64,000 nucleotides of DNA from Charina bottae (Eukaryota > Chordata > Lepidosauria > Squamata > Charinaidae). Below the pieces are notes generated by a model, which made no database searches, had not been told where the DNA came from, and worked only from the letters and a program-made list of their open reading frames with translations. Numbering within the stretch: the first letter of the stretch is position 1; every line of letters begins with the position of its first letter. Positions 12,063-22,985 of this stretch are shown here, one piece after another. The DNA is taken from the NCBI GenBank assembly GCA_023362775.1, contig JALMGJ010000016.1:2650001-2714000 (forward strand). Direction: 5' to 3'. Position numbers and translations under genes: made by a program.

Positions 12063-12777
12063 TTTTATCTTTGGTTTCACTCTACAGCTTAAAGAGGTTG
12101 GATTACTATCAGAGGTGCCCTCAAGATCTTGCCATCACAATGCAAGCTTTGCCCCTTTCATACATATGTGCAATGTCATGGTCCACATACAAAAGGGGCA
12201 GAGCTTGTGTCATGAGGGTGCAGCGAAGCTTTTATTATTTGCCCTCCCCTTGCTCACCTCTCTGGACCCCTCTAATTACTATAATATGCTCTACATAGGC
12301 TACTCTGAAGTTCACTTGAGAGATCTAACTAGTGTAAATTGGTGCTATTAGACCTCTGACTGGAGCAAAATGTTAAAGCTATGTGATTCCTTTCTTTTAT
12401 CAACTGCACCAACTGATACTCTGCTTCTGAGCATAATTCAGAGAACAGTAATCCAATTACTGTATTGGAGTACCCTGATATGGAGCACTGCAATACATAA
12501 AGAGTCCTGTTGGCAAGAGTAGGGCAGGGAGAATATTGGATAGGCCTTGTTCATTTATAATTTATTTTTTAAAGCTATTTCTCTCACATATTTATTTTGA
12601 TCAACTCAATAACTGGTCTAAACATTTCACCAAATTAAGGAAATGGATGAGGGCTGCTATTTTAGTGATGAGAAGGGTGGGTCACCTGTGCCCCCAGAAA
12701 TTTTGGATTAGTTCCTAACAATACTCGGTGGCACAATCAATGACAAATAATGATAAGTAAGTAAGTAAGAAAGAAGA
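12063..12777. other. No gene recognised
   Basis: Short open frames only. A few AAGT/GTAA units precede the SINE at 12.78 kb. Confidence 0.4.
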
Positions 12778-13041
12778 GCCCGGGAATCCCAGGAATGGCG
12801 GCGGAGGACGACGGAACCCGATTGGCAACATCCAGGATGTCAGCAGCCGACTCGGAAGCGAGGTATTCTGGGACATGTAGTCAAATACCTACGGAAGAAG
12901 AGTCGGTTCCCTTACCCCTCTCCCTTAGCGCGCGGTAATGATATATATGAATGTATGTATAATATATATGAATTTGCAATGTTGTAAGCCACCTAGAGTC
13001 CTCCGATAGGGAGGGGATAGGCGGGGTATAAATATGATTAA

Positions 13042-13076
<35 letters not shown>

Positions 13077-13077
13077 A
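12778..13077 (+). mobile_element. Composite SINE, 5'-truncated, with L2-like tail
   Basis: The body (GTCAGCAGCCGACTCGGAAGC, then TTCTGGGACAT.TAGTC) matches the second half of the composite SINE at 23.67-24.15 kb. The 3' part GTAAGCCACCTAGAGTCCTC...GGATAGGCGGGGTATAAATAT followed by (AAAT)n resembles the L2-like LINE tail. The tRNA head is missing here. Sharing a tail with a LINE suggests mobilisation by L2 machinery; this is inference. Confidence 0.75.
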
Positions 13078-13691
13078 GTAAGGCTTTATTATGTTATTGG
13101 AGTTGCAATGCAAAGTATCTGGAAGATCCAAGTGTCCTAATAGTCCATGAGTATATGCAAAATATTTGGAATGACCCAGTTAAACAAATTATTTAAGGAA
13201 AATAATCTGTATATTATTGTACATGTCAAAAATAGAAAACCTGTAGCATAATTCCCCATTTGTTCTGATAACATTTAGGGTTGCTTAATAAGTTTCTGTT
13301 TCTTAAGGTTGTGAAGACATGCTTGCAAGCATGTGAGAAGCATCTTGGCAAAGTCTTAAAAGCAAATAAGATTCTTGAATCATACTTTTTTGGTGAAAGA
13401 TGAGTACAATGTCAGTCCATGGTTGAAATAGCTAAGTGTCCTTCCAGTGACTAGCAGCTGCAAAAATCAGAATATATTGTGGGAAATTAAGCATAACATT
13501 TTTTTCTTAGGGTTCCTCCTCATGGCTGAATTAAAATGGTTTCCTTTAGCTCCTGAGGTAGCAGAAAGCTATGCTGGCTTACTGAGCACTTTCCTCGTTG
13601 CTGAGCCTTAATTTGTCTCAGTAACCAAGGTAAGCGTCCTTATAGATTTACTGAGGAATGAGTTAAGGAAAGTAATTGGCTTTGTTTGTGT
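13078..13691. other. No gene recognised
   Basis: AT-rich sequence without motifs I can name. Confidence 0.4.
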
Positions 13692-13770
13692 CTCACCAGA
13701 GTTACCGGTCAGCAGGGTAAACATCAAGTAATCATTCTCCTTAATGTGAGTTGGGTCTGAGGGAGGAGGC
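13692..13770 (-). other. Exon-like 79-bp segment (copy A)
   Basis: On the minus strand a pyrimidine tract ending CTCCCTCAG is followed by a 60-nt block and then GTGAGA, the shape of an internal exon with acceptor and donor. The block is open in one frame (THIKENDYLMF and onward). A second copy of the same 79 bp, about 90% identical, lies in the opposite orientation at 16117-16195, inside a SINE, and keeps the same frame open (THITENDYLMF). I do not recognise the protein. It could be a real exon, a fragment of an unrecognised repeat, or chance splice-like ends. Confidence 0.35.
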
Positions 13771-14336
13771 AAGCTTTGACTGATGGTTGGACTCATAGGT
13801 TTAGCCATCTGCCAAGCCTGGTTCTGAGACATCTGATCTGTGATTTGGATGCTAAAGCAGGAAAGATTCTCTGCTATGCTGGGTAGCCCTCCCCAGTGTC
13901 ATAGAAAGATAAATCATGGCTGCCCAGCAAAGCAGGAAGCCACCATCCATCCTACGTTAACCAGTGGGGAGCTGACCTATCAACACTTGTTAGTCTGAGA
14001 AGTAGCTGACAGGCACTTTAGGAAAGCTGCAGTGAAAAATGAGAGGCCCTGGTGACAGTGTCTATCTGTTTTTAAAAATAGTTCTAAAAACAGCTGACGG
14101 TGGCGAGTAGTTGCAAGATGCAGGTGGGATCACTCCTTCTCACTTAACTTCATTTCACTACCATTGCATTCCTCCATGCTGGTACATTGTTCAAGCTCTT
14201 TTAAACACAATTTAAGAGTGGTAAACCCAGGTCTCAATGTAATCAGAAAACAGACTTGAAGAAGTTGCATGAGCCATGTTGTGAAGCAGGATCTCTCCCC
14301 CTTCTCTACACTCCCCCTCCACCGCTCCTGCCAACT

Positions 14337-14530
<194 letters not shown>

Positions 14531-14802
14531 GGCTGGCTGACAGGTTTGGATGGTTGGCAGCCAACTGTTTACCTGCCAGATCTCTAACACATTTTTCAGC
14601 TCTGTGGGATTAGAGACCTGGTGAGTAAACAGCTGGATCCTCTCACCATTTTTCTTGCCATCTATTTTATAAGCTGTCAGGAGAAATGGGGAGAGTTGCT
14701 CTTTGTCTTCCAGAATTACAATCCCATGGATCAGACTGGGTGGGCAAAGCCAGTTTCCTCTCCTTCTCATCCTGGTAGCCTGAGGATTAGCTGCCAGGTA
14801 AG

Positions 14803-15136
14803 GGGTGTGGTGGCTGCGGGTAAGACACCAGGCTTGTCGATCAGAAGATCGCAAGTTCAGAGGTTTGAATCCCTAGCCCCGCGTGACGGAGTGAGCTCCT
14901 GCACTAGCCCCAGCTCTTGCCAACCTAGTAATTTGAAAGCATGCAAATGCAAGTAGATTAATAGGTATCACTTCAGTGGATAGGTAACAGCGCTCCGCAT
15001 GCATCATGCCGGCCACATGACCGTGGAAGCGTCTTCGGACAATGCTGGCTCTTCGGCTAACAAACGGAGATGAGCACCAGCCCCTAGAGTCAGACACGAC
15101 TGCACAACTGTGCGGGTGGAACCTTTACCTTTACCT
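14803..15136 (+). mobile_element. Sauria-type tRNA-derived SINE
   Basis: A tRNA-like head (GGTGTGGTGGCT... with box B AGGTTTGAATCCC), then the body with GAGTGAGCTCCTGCACTAG, CCAACCTAGTAATTTGAAAGC and ATGCCGGCCACATGACC. A BovB-like 3' part follows (AGAGTCAGACACGACT) and the hallmark ACCTTTACCTTTACCTT tail. It is essentially full length (about 330 bp). Pol III transcription from the head and mobilisation by BovB reverse transcriptase are known for the family. Confidence 0.9.
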
Positions 15137-15147
15137 TAATGAGAGAT

Positions 15148-15372
15148 AGAGCCAGTTTGGTGTAGTGGTTTAAGGCATCAGGCTAGAAACTGGGAGACTG
15201 TGAGTTCTAGTCCCGTCTTAGGCACGAAGTCAGCTGGGTGGCCTTGGGCCATTCACTCTCTCTCAGCCCTAGGAAGGAGGCAATGGCCAATCACTTCTGA
15301 AAAACCTTGCCAAGAATACCGCAGGAACTTGTCCAGACAGTTTCCAAGAATTGGACACGATTGAACAGATTT
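15148..15372 (+). mobile_element. tRNA-derived, MIR/CORE-like SINE
   Basis: Same family as 640-866, here plus-oriented: GTTTGGTGTAGTGGTTTAAGGC head, GTGAGTTCTAGTCC box B, CTTGGGCCATTCAC core, then a BovB-like end AATTGGACACGATTGAAC. It follows the Sauria SINE by only 11 bp. Confidence 0.85.
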
Positions 15373-16063
15373 TTAAAAAAGGGGAGGGATGGGAAAAGTG
15401 AAAAGACCTAGTGGGTACACAGAGAAAGCCTGGTTTGAAAGAACTGGACTCTCCCATTGCCAAAAGCAGAATGGTCCTATAAAACAAGACTAGAACAGAA
15501 GGGAGATGCCTGAAGTAGCCTGAAATGGTCAATAGGACATGGGCAAATCCCAGCATCATCTGGAAAGCATTGTATATCATCTCATTCCCAACCCACTGTC
15601 ATGACAGCTTAAAATCATATATGTATAACATTGAGACTTCTTTAAAACTGGATCAGTTATTTAAGTTGTCTCCACAGTGGGCTGGAAATGAGAGGAAAGC
15701 AATAACATGTAATTTAAAAATGGTTAGTGGTGCATCTTCATGTTGCAGTTCCAGGAATGCATGGAGGAGCCATGACCTATAGAAATTATAGTGGACTAGA
15801 AGCCTTCTAGAATTACCTCAGGAAAACTTATGCCATAAAGAAAAATCTAAGTGTCTCAGCAAAACTTTTGGCTAATTTAACCACAGTGGTAAATGTCAAT
15901 TGTACCTTTTGCTCAGTAACTGACTGATGGTATAGAGTATTATGACCTTTTGAAACGTCAGCTTCTGAGATGAACCCAAGGAGAAGGAGAGGAGGAGGAG
16001 GATTATTTAAGGAAGGCGATCCCTGTACAAGTTGAAAGAAGTTGCAATATTTCTAAGATTGAG
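15373..16063. other. No gene recognised
   Basis: Scattered open frames of 60-100 codons with no identifiable domain. Confidence 0.4.
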
Positions 16064-16356
16064 AGCCAGTTTGGTGTAGTGGTTAAGGCACCAGGCAAGA
16101 AACCGGGAGACCATGAGCCTCCTCACTCAGACCCAACTCACATTACAGAGAATGATTACTTGATGTTTTCCCTGCGGACTGGTAACTTTGGTGACTGTGA
16201 GTCCTGCCTTAGGCAGGAAGCCAACTGGGTGACTTTGGGCCAGTCATTCTCTCTTAGCCTTAGGAAGGAAACGATAAACCACTTCCAAAAATGTTGCCAA
16301 GAAAACTGCAGGGACTTGTCCAAGTAGTCATCAGGAATCAAAATGACTTGAAGTTA
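16064..16356 (+). mobile_element. MIR/CORE-like SINE interrupted by an exon-like insert
   Basis: Head GTTTGGTGTAGTGGTTAAGGCACC, core CTTTGGGCCAGTCA and tail GGAATCAAAATGACTTG plus poly(A) identify the same family as 15148-15372. In place of the normal GGGAGACTGTGAGTTC junction, about 83 bp is inserted after GGGAGAC, ending in GTGAC before TGTGAG. Of the insert, 16117-16195 matches the complement of 13692-13770. Confidence 0.8.
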
Positions 16357-18487
16357 CAAAAAAAAAAAAAAAACCTTTTAAGTTTAGTGACTATTTTCTC
16401 TTTTGACTGACAGTAGAGCTATAAGGTGGAGTCATCTTATGCCGCAGATGATGAATTTGAGGTACTTTGTTCTATGTCTCTTTGGGTTGAGGTACAGGTT
16501 TCAAATCAATTATGCGTAGGACAATTTCTAATTTTGGAGAAGGCATGCTAATGAAATATTTTTTTAAAAAATATTTTATTATTATTTTTATTTCCTTGCT
16601 GATTTGATGAAATGAGAACGGAGTCCAAACAATTTTCCCTCTCATTTCTACTGAACTCCCATCACAAGTCTTTCCCATCCCCATTTTTAGGGTCTAGAAG
16701 GCAGTCTCATGTCTACAGTACCCCAAAATTTGATGGTGTGCTATCCAGCCAAATTGTCCTCTGCCATTGGGCGAAGAGCAAGTAACTGCTCTAAAATAAT
16801 CCAGTGAATTCCATGGAATTTGGGTCTCCCTGATCCAAGTCCAACATCTTAATCACTGTACTACACTTCTTTTCATCCTTCACTGTGATATTGGTAGCCT
16901 GAGCCAAATTTCCTGAAGTTCAGCAATAAAAGATGGTTTGTGGTTCATGTAATGATGGCAGGGGATTCTTTCAAAAAGGAACAAAATTACTTTAAAAAAA
17001 GTAATGATGAGTTGGGAGTTCTAATAAATAAAAATAAATTTAATTAATTAATTAGTTAATTAATTAATGCATTTATAGTTTAATTAATGCATTTATATAC
17101 TGTGCTTTGTTTACAAGCATTTCCATTTTAGTTTACTGAGGGTTGATAGAAAAATGTTGTCTTCATTTTCTCTTACTTCATTTCTGTTGATTTTGCTTTA
17201 CTCTTCAACTCCATCACTTCTTCCACAACAATCCCTTGAAAAAGATTGCTTCAGAGGATGAATCCCTAAGCACAGTTGGATTTGTGGATGTTATGGGCAT
17301 TCAAACATATTGGCTATCAGGGTGGGTATGGCCAATAACTTAGAAAAACCAGTCTAGTTGCTTCTCATCACCCGTCTTGCTTTCTGGAATGTTTCTTACC
17401 ACCTCAATTTACCTTTGATTTTTTATTTTATTTTTTTGGGCAGATGGACACATTTCCAAATGAAGAATTGGATATTTTAATTTTCTAATAACACCCTCTA
17501 CTTTATGTGAGATGTGGAGGCATTGTTGTAATACAAGTGATATTTGAGGCTGGGCTTGGCAATGTGCTCACTTCCATTTTTTTTCATTAAAATAATCTTT
17601 AAAAAGATACAGAGGGAATTTGGGTCTGGCAAATGCCAAAGGAGATATCGTTTGGGGGGCTTTGCTTTAGCCATATCCTCCCCTCTGATTTGTCCTTCCT
17701 CTCTAAAAACTCAAGCCCTTCAGCCCTTCCCTTCCCAAATATTATTAATGATGCATCATTTTGCTTCCATTTTGTGTCCATTTGCATTTTTGCACCTAAA
17801 TATGGTAGTTCCTCCCATCCTCAGTGCTTGAGCTTCATTTGTTGCTTTTAGGCTCTCTAAATATTCTGTTGTACAACTTCCCTTGTGGCATGAAATCATG
17901 ATGTCTTTCCACCATCTGGCAATTGCCTCAGGAAGACAATAATGAATGGGTATGAGAAAGCTCTGAACATCATACTGTAGAGTTGTATGATGAGAAACAG
18001 TTGGGTAGATGTTGCATGGTATAGGGAGGAGTCAGGATGGCATTTTCAGGAACAACCATGTATTTATCCTGATGTGTAATTTCAGCCTGACAGACAGAAG
18101 CAACCCAGAAGAATTCCAAAAAGGAACAGTCTAATTAGAAAAAGTGGATAAGTTATCCTAGAATATATATATATGAATATGTGAATGGAATGTATATATG
18201 AATATATATGAATATGTGAATGGAATGTCAGCCATTACATTGTGCTTCAGAATTGGAAAACCGAAAATACATGTGCCTAATAATGTAAGCCTACTCATTA
18301 AGATTATGGAAGATTGTGGAAACACAGTGGGCCTTCTCTTCATACCTATTAGACATGGGTATCTGCAGGGAGAAATGGTATATGTGTTTGAAGGGACATC
18401 ACATGCATCATTACATTATTGGGCAAATGAAGCAAATTATGTAATGTCATGATGCAAATGCTCCAAATTTTATCCAGTCATTCATAG
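16357..18487. other. Gene-free stretch, no assigned features
   Basis: AT-rich sequence with a TTAA-rich low-complexity run at about 17030-17070 and short ATATGAAT-type repeats at 18160-18220. No coding signal recognised. Confidence 0.4.
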
Positions 18488-18748
18488 GCTGACCATATTT
18501 CCTTGAGGCAAAAACGGGACATTGGGATGACAAAACGGGACAGGGTCTTATGTAATATCCCCCCCCGCCCTGCACGATTGGCTCCCACCTGCAAACCCCG
18601 CCCCCCATTCCACATGATTGGCTCCTTCTTGCAAACCCTGCCCCCAGTCTGTGCGATTGGCTCCCGCCTGCAAACCCCGCCCCCCAGTCCATGGAAAATT
18701 GTCTTCCACGAAACTGGTCCCTCGTGCCAAAAAGTTTGGGTACCCCTG
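18488..18748. mobile_element. hAT-type debris, composite
   Basis: The right end, GGTACCCCTG preceded by CACGAAACTGGTCCCTCGTG, has the form of a hAT terminus (complement CAGGGGTACC). The centre has three GATTGGCTCC..CTGCAAACCCCGCC units related to those in the element at 2742-2969. The left part (CTGACCATATTTCCTTGAGG, AAAACGGGAC) looks like a different element. No matching 8-bp target duplication was found, so this may be two elements joined. Confidence 0.55.
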
Positions 18749-18793
18749 CTTAAACAGATTACTGTTTATATAAAAAGACTCGCGATCACCCAC

Positions 18794-18880
18794 AAGGTCT
18801 GAGTCAAGGTTCCCTTTGGCAATAGGGTGAGACTGGAAATATATATATTGACTGTCAAAGGGAACCTTGACCCAGACCTT
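18794..18880. repeat. Inverted repeat with 25-bp arms
   Basis: Arms 18794-18818 and 18856-18880 (AAGGTCTGAGTCAAGG... and its complement) pair with one mismatch around a 37-nt AT-rich loop. Confidence 0.9.
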
Positions 18881-18900
18881 GCCCTGCTGCCAATTGGTCC

Positions 18901-18959
18901 TATATTTCTAGACTTGCCATATTGTCAAACTTTGACAATATGGCAAGACTAGAAATATA
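18901..18959. repeat. Near-perfect hairpin, 29-bp arms and 1-nt loop
   Basis: Arms 18901-18929 and 18931-18959 are reverse complements with a single mismatch, separated by one C. Together with the inverted repeat at 18794-18880 this forms a double foldback structure. Confidence 0.95.
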
Positions 18960-18969
18960 AGACAAGGTC

Positions 18970-20319
18970 TAACTAAGGCACATTGGAGTTTGATATCCTA
19001 AGATGTTATGGACTGCAGATCTCAGCTGCGTCTATTCAGGCCAATGGTCAGAGATTATGGTGGTGTATCTCAATACATTTGGTAGACCTGCTTAGATCAA
19101 ATAACACATAGTTACAACCTACTGAACTCAAGACTACACAAGAGGATAAAATTTAATTGTCAACTGGAAGAGTCATCAGCCCAATATCAGCATTTGGAAA
19201 GTATATGCATTTTATTATTAAATGCTATGAACTGGCAGGATGCCGAAGTAGATGCTTACCCAATACTTATTTGGCAATTTCATCAACGAGGAATGTCAAG
19301 GTGAATTTGAAAGTTTCTACCTAGGCAAAAGCAACCTAAAAAAACTTGAGGATGGTGAACAAGAGTAAAACAAATGGATGTTTCCTAGAAAAAGGAGATA
19401 AACATTCCTCTGTAGCTGCTGAATTTAATTTACAGCCAGGGGTTCTTGCATGAGCAAATTTCCAGAGAATTTGAGGAGAAACAACATTTAAGCTGTAATG
19501 AAATATATTGACATGCTTCTCTATCACATGACATTCATGCCTCACCAAATGATATGTAGAGGCTCAAAGAACTTCATAGTCATATACAGTATACAAACAT
19601 TGTGATCCATATGCAACTTTAAAGCTGAAACTTTAACTACAGTGGTTGAATTAACACAAAATCCACCCCCTCCTCACACATGGAGCTCAAGAGCATTTTA
19701 AAAACTAGAATACATTGCTTTGAGGGTTGATCTGCTATTAGCTAAAATAAGATGGTAGCTTTGAGAACAGATTTAGGTTTCAAGAATAGGTCAGGAAATG
19801 ACTAGCTCCTCACCCTCCACCCCTTTTTCTCCATAACCGGGATGGGAAGAGGTATTTGACTGATTTTCTGCCACATATGCCAGAATAACTTGGCTGGTGG
19901 TCTGTAGCATGACTTGAATGGGTGGAAACATTATTAGCAATGTCACTTCAAGCAGTACAGTGTCTTGGTCTGGCCCTGATTGTTAATTATTAAACAATCT
20001 ATATTTTATTTTGTTCCTGTGTATTGGTCCAATTTGTGTCAGACATGGTTTTTCTAGAAGCCCAAAGCAGCCTTATTGTTCGGTGAAAGTTAACAGTGGT
20101 TGTTTGCTTGTTCCTTTTAGTTCTTGTTTTATATAGTATTTATGAAACATTTCCTTATGGATTTGTGGTTGCAAATTACAGGTAAGGAAACATGCCAAGT
20201 TATCTTTCTTTAGTTTTGATCCAATCTGGATTCTTCTGAAGTGGTATTTGAGAGAAAAGCACTATATAGAGAGGGATTTTTTGAACTAATGCAGTATTGT
20301 CAAAAATGATAGAAGATAA
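18970..20319. other. No gene recognised
   Basis: Single-copy-looking sequence. No coding motif, RNA gene or repeat family recognised. Confidence 0.4.
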
Positions 20320-21110
20320 CTAACCCCTGATGGCACGACTCCCCCTCCCATCATCCCCAGCCGGCTGGAGGCAATAAGAGGGGCAGGTCGGGGCATCCTG
20401 CTAGCCTCTGGGGAGCCTTCTGCTCCACCGCAACAGGCAGGCGCTTAGTGCACTTTCCCCGCAAGAATGCCAGAGCATCCGCTGGGGGCCTCCGTCTGGC
20501 CGGCTCGAGTCCTCATGGATCTGGGCAGCGGCATGGGAAGGGGCGCCAAGCCCACCGAAGCCCCAATGGTAGACTGTGCCTGTCCAGAGGGGTTCTCTCG
20601 CCGGCACCAGCACCAGCACCAGCACCGCAGATGCGAACACCGCCTCTCCCGCACCTGTTCCGGTGGGACAGAACAGGAGGAAGCTGGCCCCACCGCCATC
20701 CTGCGTACCTCCAGCAAGGGCTGGCATCACCGCCAGAAGCAGCAGCAGCAGCTCCGGGAGGCGGAGGCAGCTCTGTACCCATAGGGGCTGCATCCCAGTG
20801 CATAGCTGAGCGGCGCCTCGGCCAACCGGCTCCCTGGCTTGCTCTGGCCGGGATGGCTCCTCCTGCCCGGAGCGGACAGGTGGTGAGAGCGCTCTCCTCC
20901 TGTCCCGGGGCCTGCTGCTGCTCTCGGGGCGGAGGGGCTCAGAGCACCACTCCGGGAGGCTTCCTGCCTTGCCTCGCTCAGTCCTCCCAGGGACCCGGGA
21001 CGGCTCGGCTCAGCGGCGCTGCCGAAAGAGGAACTTCTCCGCCTGGCCGGAAAGTTTGGAAAGGGTGTGTGCACGCACGTAAGCTAGCGCCGGCAGCACT
21101 GCCCCTTTTA
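20320..21110. promoter_or_regulatory. CpG-rich island
   Basis: In contrast to the AT-rich surroundings, this stretch is GC-rich with many CpG dinucleotides, GGGGCG-like boxes and short (CAG)/(CACCAG) runs. Such islands usually mark promoters and first exons in vertebrates. No TATA box is obvious. It is the one segment of the window that looks like host regulatory DNA rather than transposon DNA. Confidence 0.65.
20709..20793 (-). CDS. Candidate first coding exon with signal peptide
   Basis: On the minus strand an ATG at 20793 (G at -3) opens a peptide with a classical secretory signal: a short polar start (MQPLWVQSC), a core of LPELLLLLLAV, and small residues MPALAG. The frame meets CTGGAG|GTACGC at 20709/20708, a fair splice donor, giving an 85-nt coding part that ends in phase 1. 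Phase 1 after a signal-peptide exon is common in secreted and Ig-type proteins. It sits within the CpG island, with GC-rich sequence upstream that would serve as 5' UTR. I cannot name the gene, and no downstream exon was recognised. The frame continues open to 20401 if unspliced, and an open plus-strand frame (20448-21140) overlaps, so chance in GC-rich DNA remains possible. Confidence 0.4.
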
Positions 21111-21447
21111 TTTCAAGGTATGTCCAACAGGAAGAAGTGAGCAAGTGACAAAAAATATCATGACATGGTGCCTTACATATTTGCACTTTATTTGGAATTC
21201 AAATTGGAAAGAATGAAGTTTACATCATGATATCCCCATGCACATATCATTTCTTCATCATTGTTGTTACTTGCTAATACCTATGTTCAGATGGTGCTTC
21301 ACTCAAACCTTTGCAGAGCTCTAATACCTGTTGCCCTGTTCCCAAAAATATTTCCCTTTACCTCAGAAAGGTTATGAAGTGTTTCTCAGTGACTTTGAAG
21401 CACATGCATACAAATACTGAATCCTTCTTTTTTCCTCCAAAGACTAA
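21111..21447. other. No gene recognised
   Basis: Flank between the CpG island and the LTR; nothing assigned. Confidence 0.4.
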
Positions 21448-21451
21448 GGAG

Positions 21452-22067
21452 TGTTGGCCACAAATCGCGGTCTGTCTGTTCACCCGGTATGATAGCCACA
21501 TGGGGCAGGAGAATCAAGCTCGTTTATTCCAGACATCTAGAAGAAAGGAGGGTGCTCCCAGAGCAAGGGGAGGATGCACTGAACAGACAATGCATGGCTG
21601 TTTTATACAGTTCTACAGCGGTCATCGCAGCGGTTTATCAATAAACAAAGGCTTCTTATTGGTTAATTCTTGCAGTACCTGCGCAGTACCTTCACATGCT
21701 ACATACCACCCCATAATAGTCCTTAGCATGTTCTATGTTCCCCAAAATCTCCACCATTGGGGTGTGTTTTTTAGGATGCTAATTATCTAGGGGTCATTGC
21801 CCTGTGGTTCGGGATGCCTAAGTTGTCACATACTCCACCGTACCCTTGACTTGGAAACTGATAACACAGACATCTTTCTTATCTTCCCTGGCATGTTCAC
21901 TGGTAGCACAGACATCCTGAGTTTGTGGATTCACATCTGGGGTCCAACAACACATCCCCCTGCCTTCCTTCTTCTCCTTTTTGGCACTACACTGGTAGCA
22001 CAGACATCCTGAGTTTGTGGATTCGGCCTCCAGTGCTCTTCCATTGTCTCTAATTCTGCACTCCTCA
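21452..22067 (-). mobile_element. Solo LTR of an endogenous retrovirus-like element
   Basis: On the minus strand the 616-bp unit starts TGAGGAGTGC and ends GGCCAACA, and is flanked by a 4-bp target duplication GGAG (21448-21451 and 22068-22071). In order it has two 34-bp direct repeats in the U3 part (plus-strand positions about 21898-21931 and 21990-22023), a TATA box GTATAAAAC near 21608-21600, and a polyadenylation signal AATAAA at 21528-21523. A short U5 follows. No internal retroviral genes flank it, so it is probably a solo LTR left by recombination. The 4-bp duplication and doubled U3 repeat resemble gammaretrovirus-type LTRs; that class assignment is inference. Confidence 0.8.
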
Positions 22068-22071
22068 GGAG

Positions 22072-22832
22072 CTTCAATTATACCAACTTGCTGAATATAC
22101 TAACTGCATTATCTTAAGAGCCATTTCTTGTATATATGAGTGCTTTTTGTTCCATTATAAAACAAACAGTTTTCAGTTCTGCCTTTCTTTCCCACTGTCA
22201 GCATCTGAATGTGAGAGGTACAGCCCTTGCTAATGACTCATCCAGCTAATCTCCATTCTATTCATAGCTTCACACTGCCACTGTCGCCATGCCATGGCTT
22301 CCATTGCTGAATTTTTTTTTTTAAATAAAGAAACTGGCTGTTCTTATCTCCTGTGGTGCAAGGACTGGAGAGAGTGAATTGTCTTTTTTTAAAAAAAATA
22401 GTAATAATATTTGAAAACATTGGAAGAAATTAAACCATTTTATCCCAAGATGGGTAAAATATGTAATATACAAGCTTCCCAAGTACACCAACTTCAAGAA
22501 AGTATCCTTCTGATACTGATGTAAGTTTCTGATTCATCAGTGTATTATTCTCCATCAGGAGTATATAAACATTAGTCTCTCATGACCATCTCAACAGCTC
22601 CCTATTTTCTATCTTGGCAACTCAGAAAGTAAATGTAAAAAAGCTAAAACCACCCAGAGTTGCTCTCTGAGTGAGATGGGCAGTGACTAAATTTAAAGTG
22701 TGTGTGTGTGTGTGTGTCTTGCAATCTGTTTGTATTTTGTATACAAGCTAAAAAGGTAGATATGCTCAGAAGTCAAGCTTTACTCTTTGTCAGAACATGG
22801 ACACAAACCATGCAGTTTTCATGACAACAGCA
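22072..22832. other. No gene recognised; short (TG)n
   Basis: Contains a (TG)n run at about 22699-22717. Otherwise nothing identified. Confidence 0.4.
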
Positions 22833-22985
22833 TTGAAATAATTTGCCATTATCTTCTTCTGGTATATTTTTCAACTTCCCAATGTAGCCTACAACCTTAA
22901 TATTCCATGGGGGTTTCCCATCCAAATGCTAATCCAGTATATCCCTGCTTAGCTTCCAAGCACAGACAAGATCAGCCATTGCTGC
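22833..22985 (-). mobile_element. 5S rRNA-derived SINE
   Basis: On the minus strand: GGCTGATCTTGTCTG, then GGAAGCTAAGCAGGG and GGATGGGAAAC, matching 5S rRNA, followed by the family body (GGGAAGTTGAAAAATA, AGATAATGGCAAATTATTTC). Same family as 11820-12062. Confidence 0.8.

Noticed and set aside
18481..18748. Single intact hAT element
   Set aside because: No 8-bp target duplication matches and the left end looks like a different repeat, so it was called composite.
20448..21140. 230-codon plus-strand frame in the CpG island
   Set aside because: Low stop frequency in GC-rich DNA; composition is P/A/G/R-rich without domains, and the opposite strand has a better signal-peptide candidate.
21898..22023. 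CRISPR-like spaced direct repeats (34 bp, two copies)
   Set aside because: Only two copies within an LTR U3 region in a vertebrate genome; enhancer-type duplication fits better.
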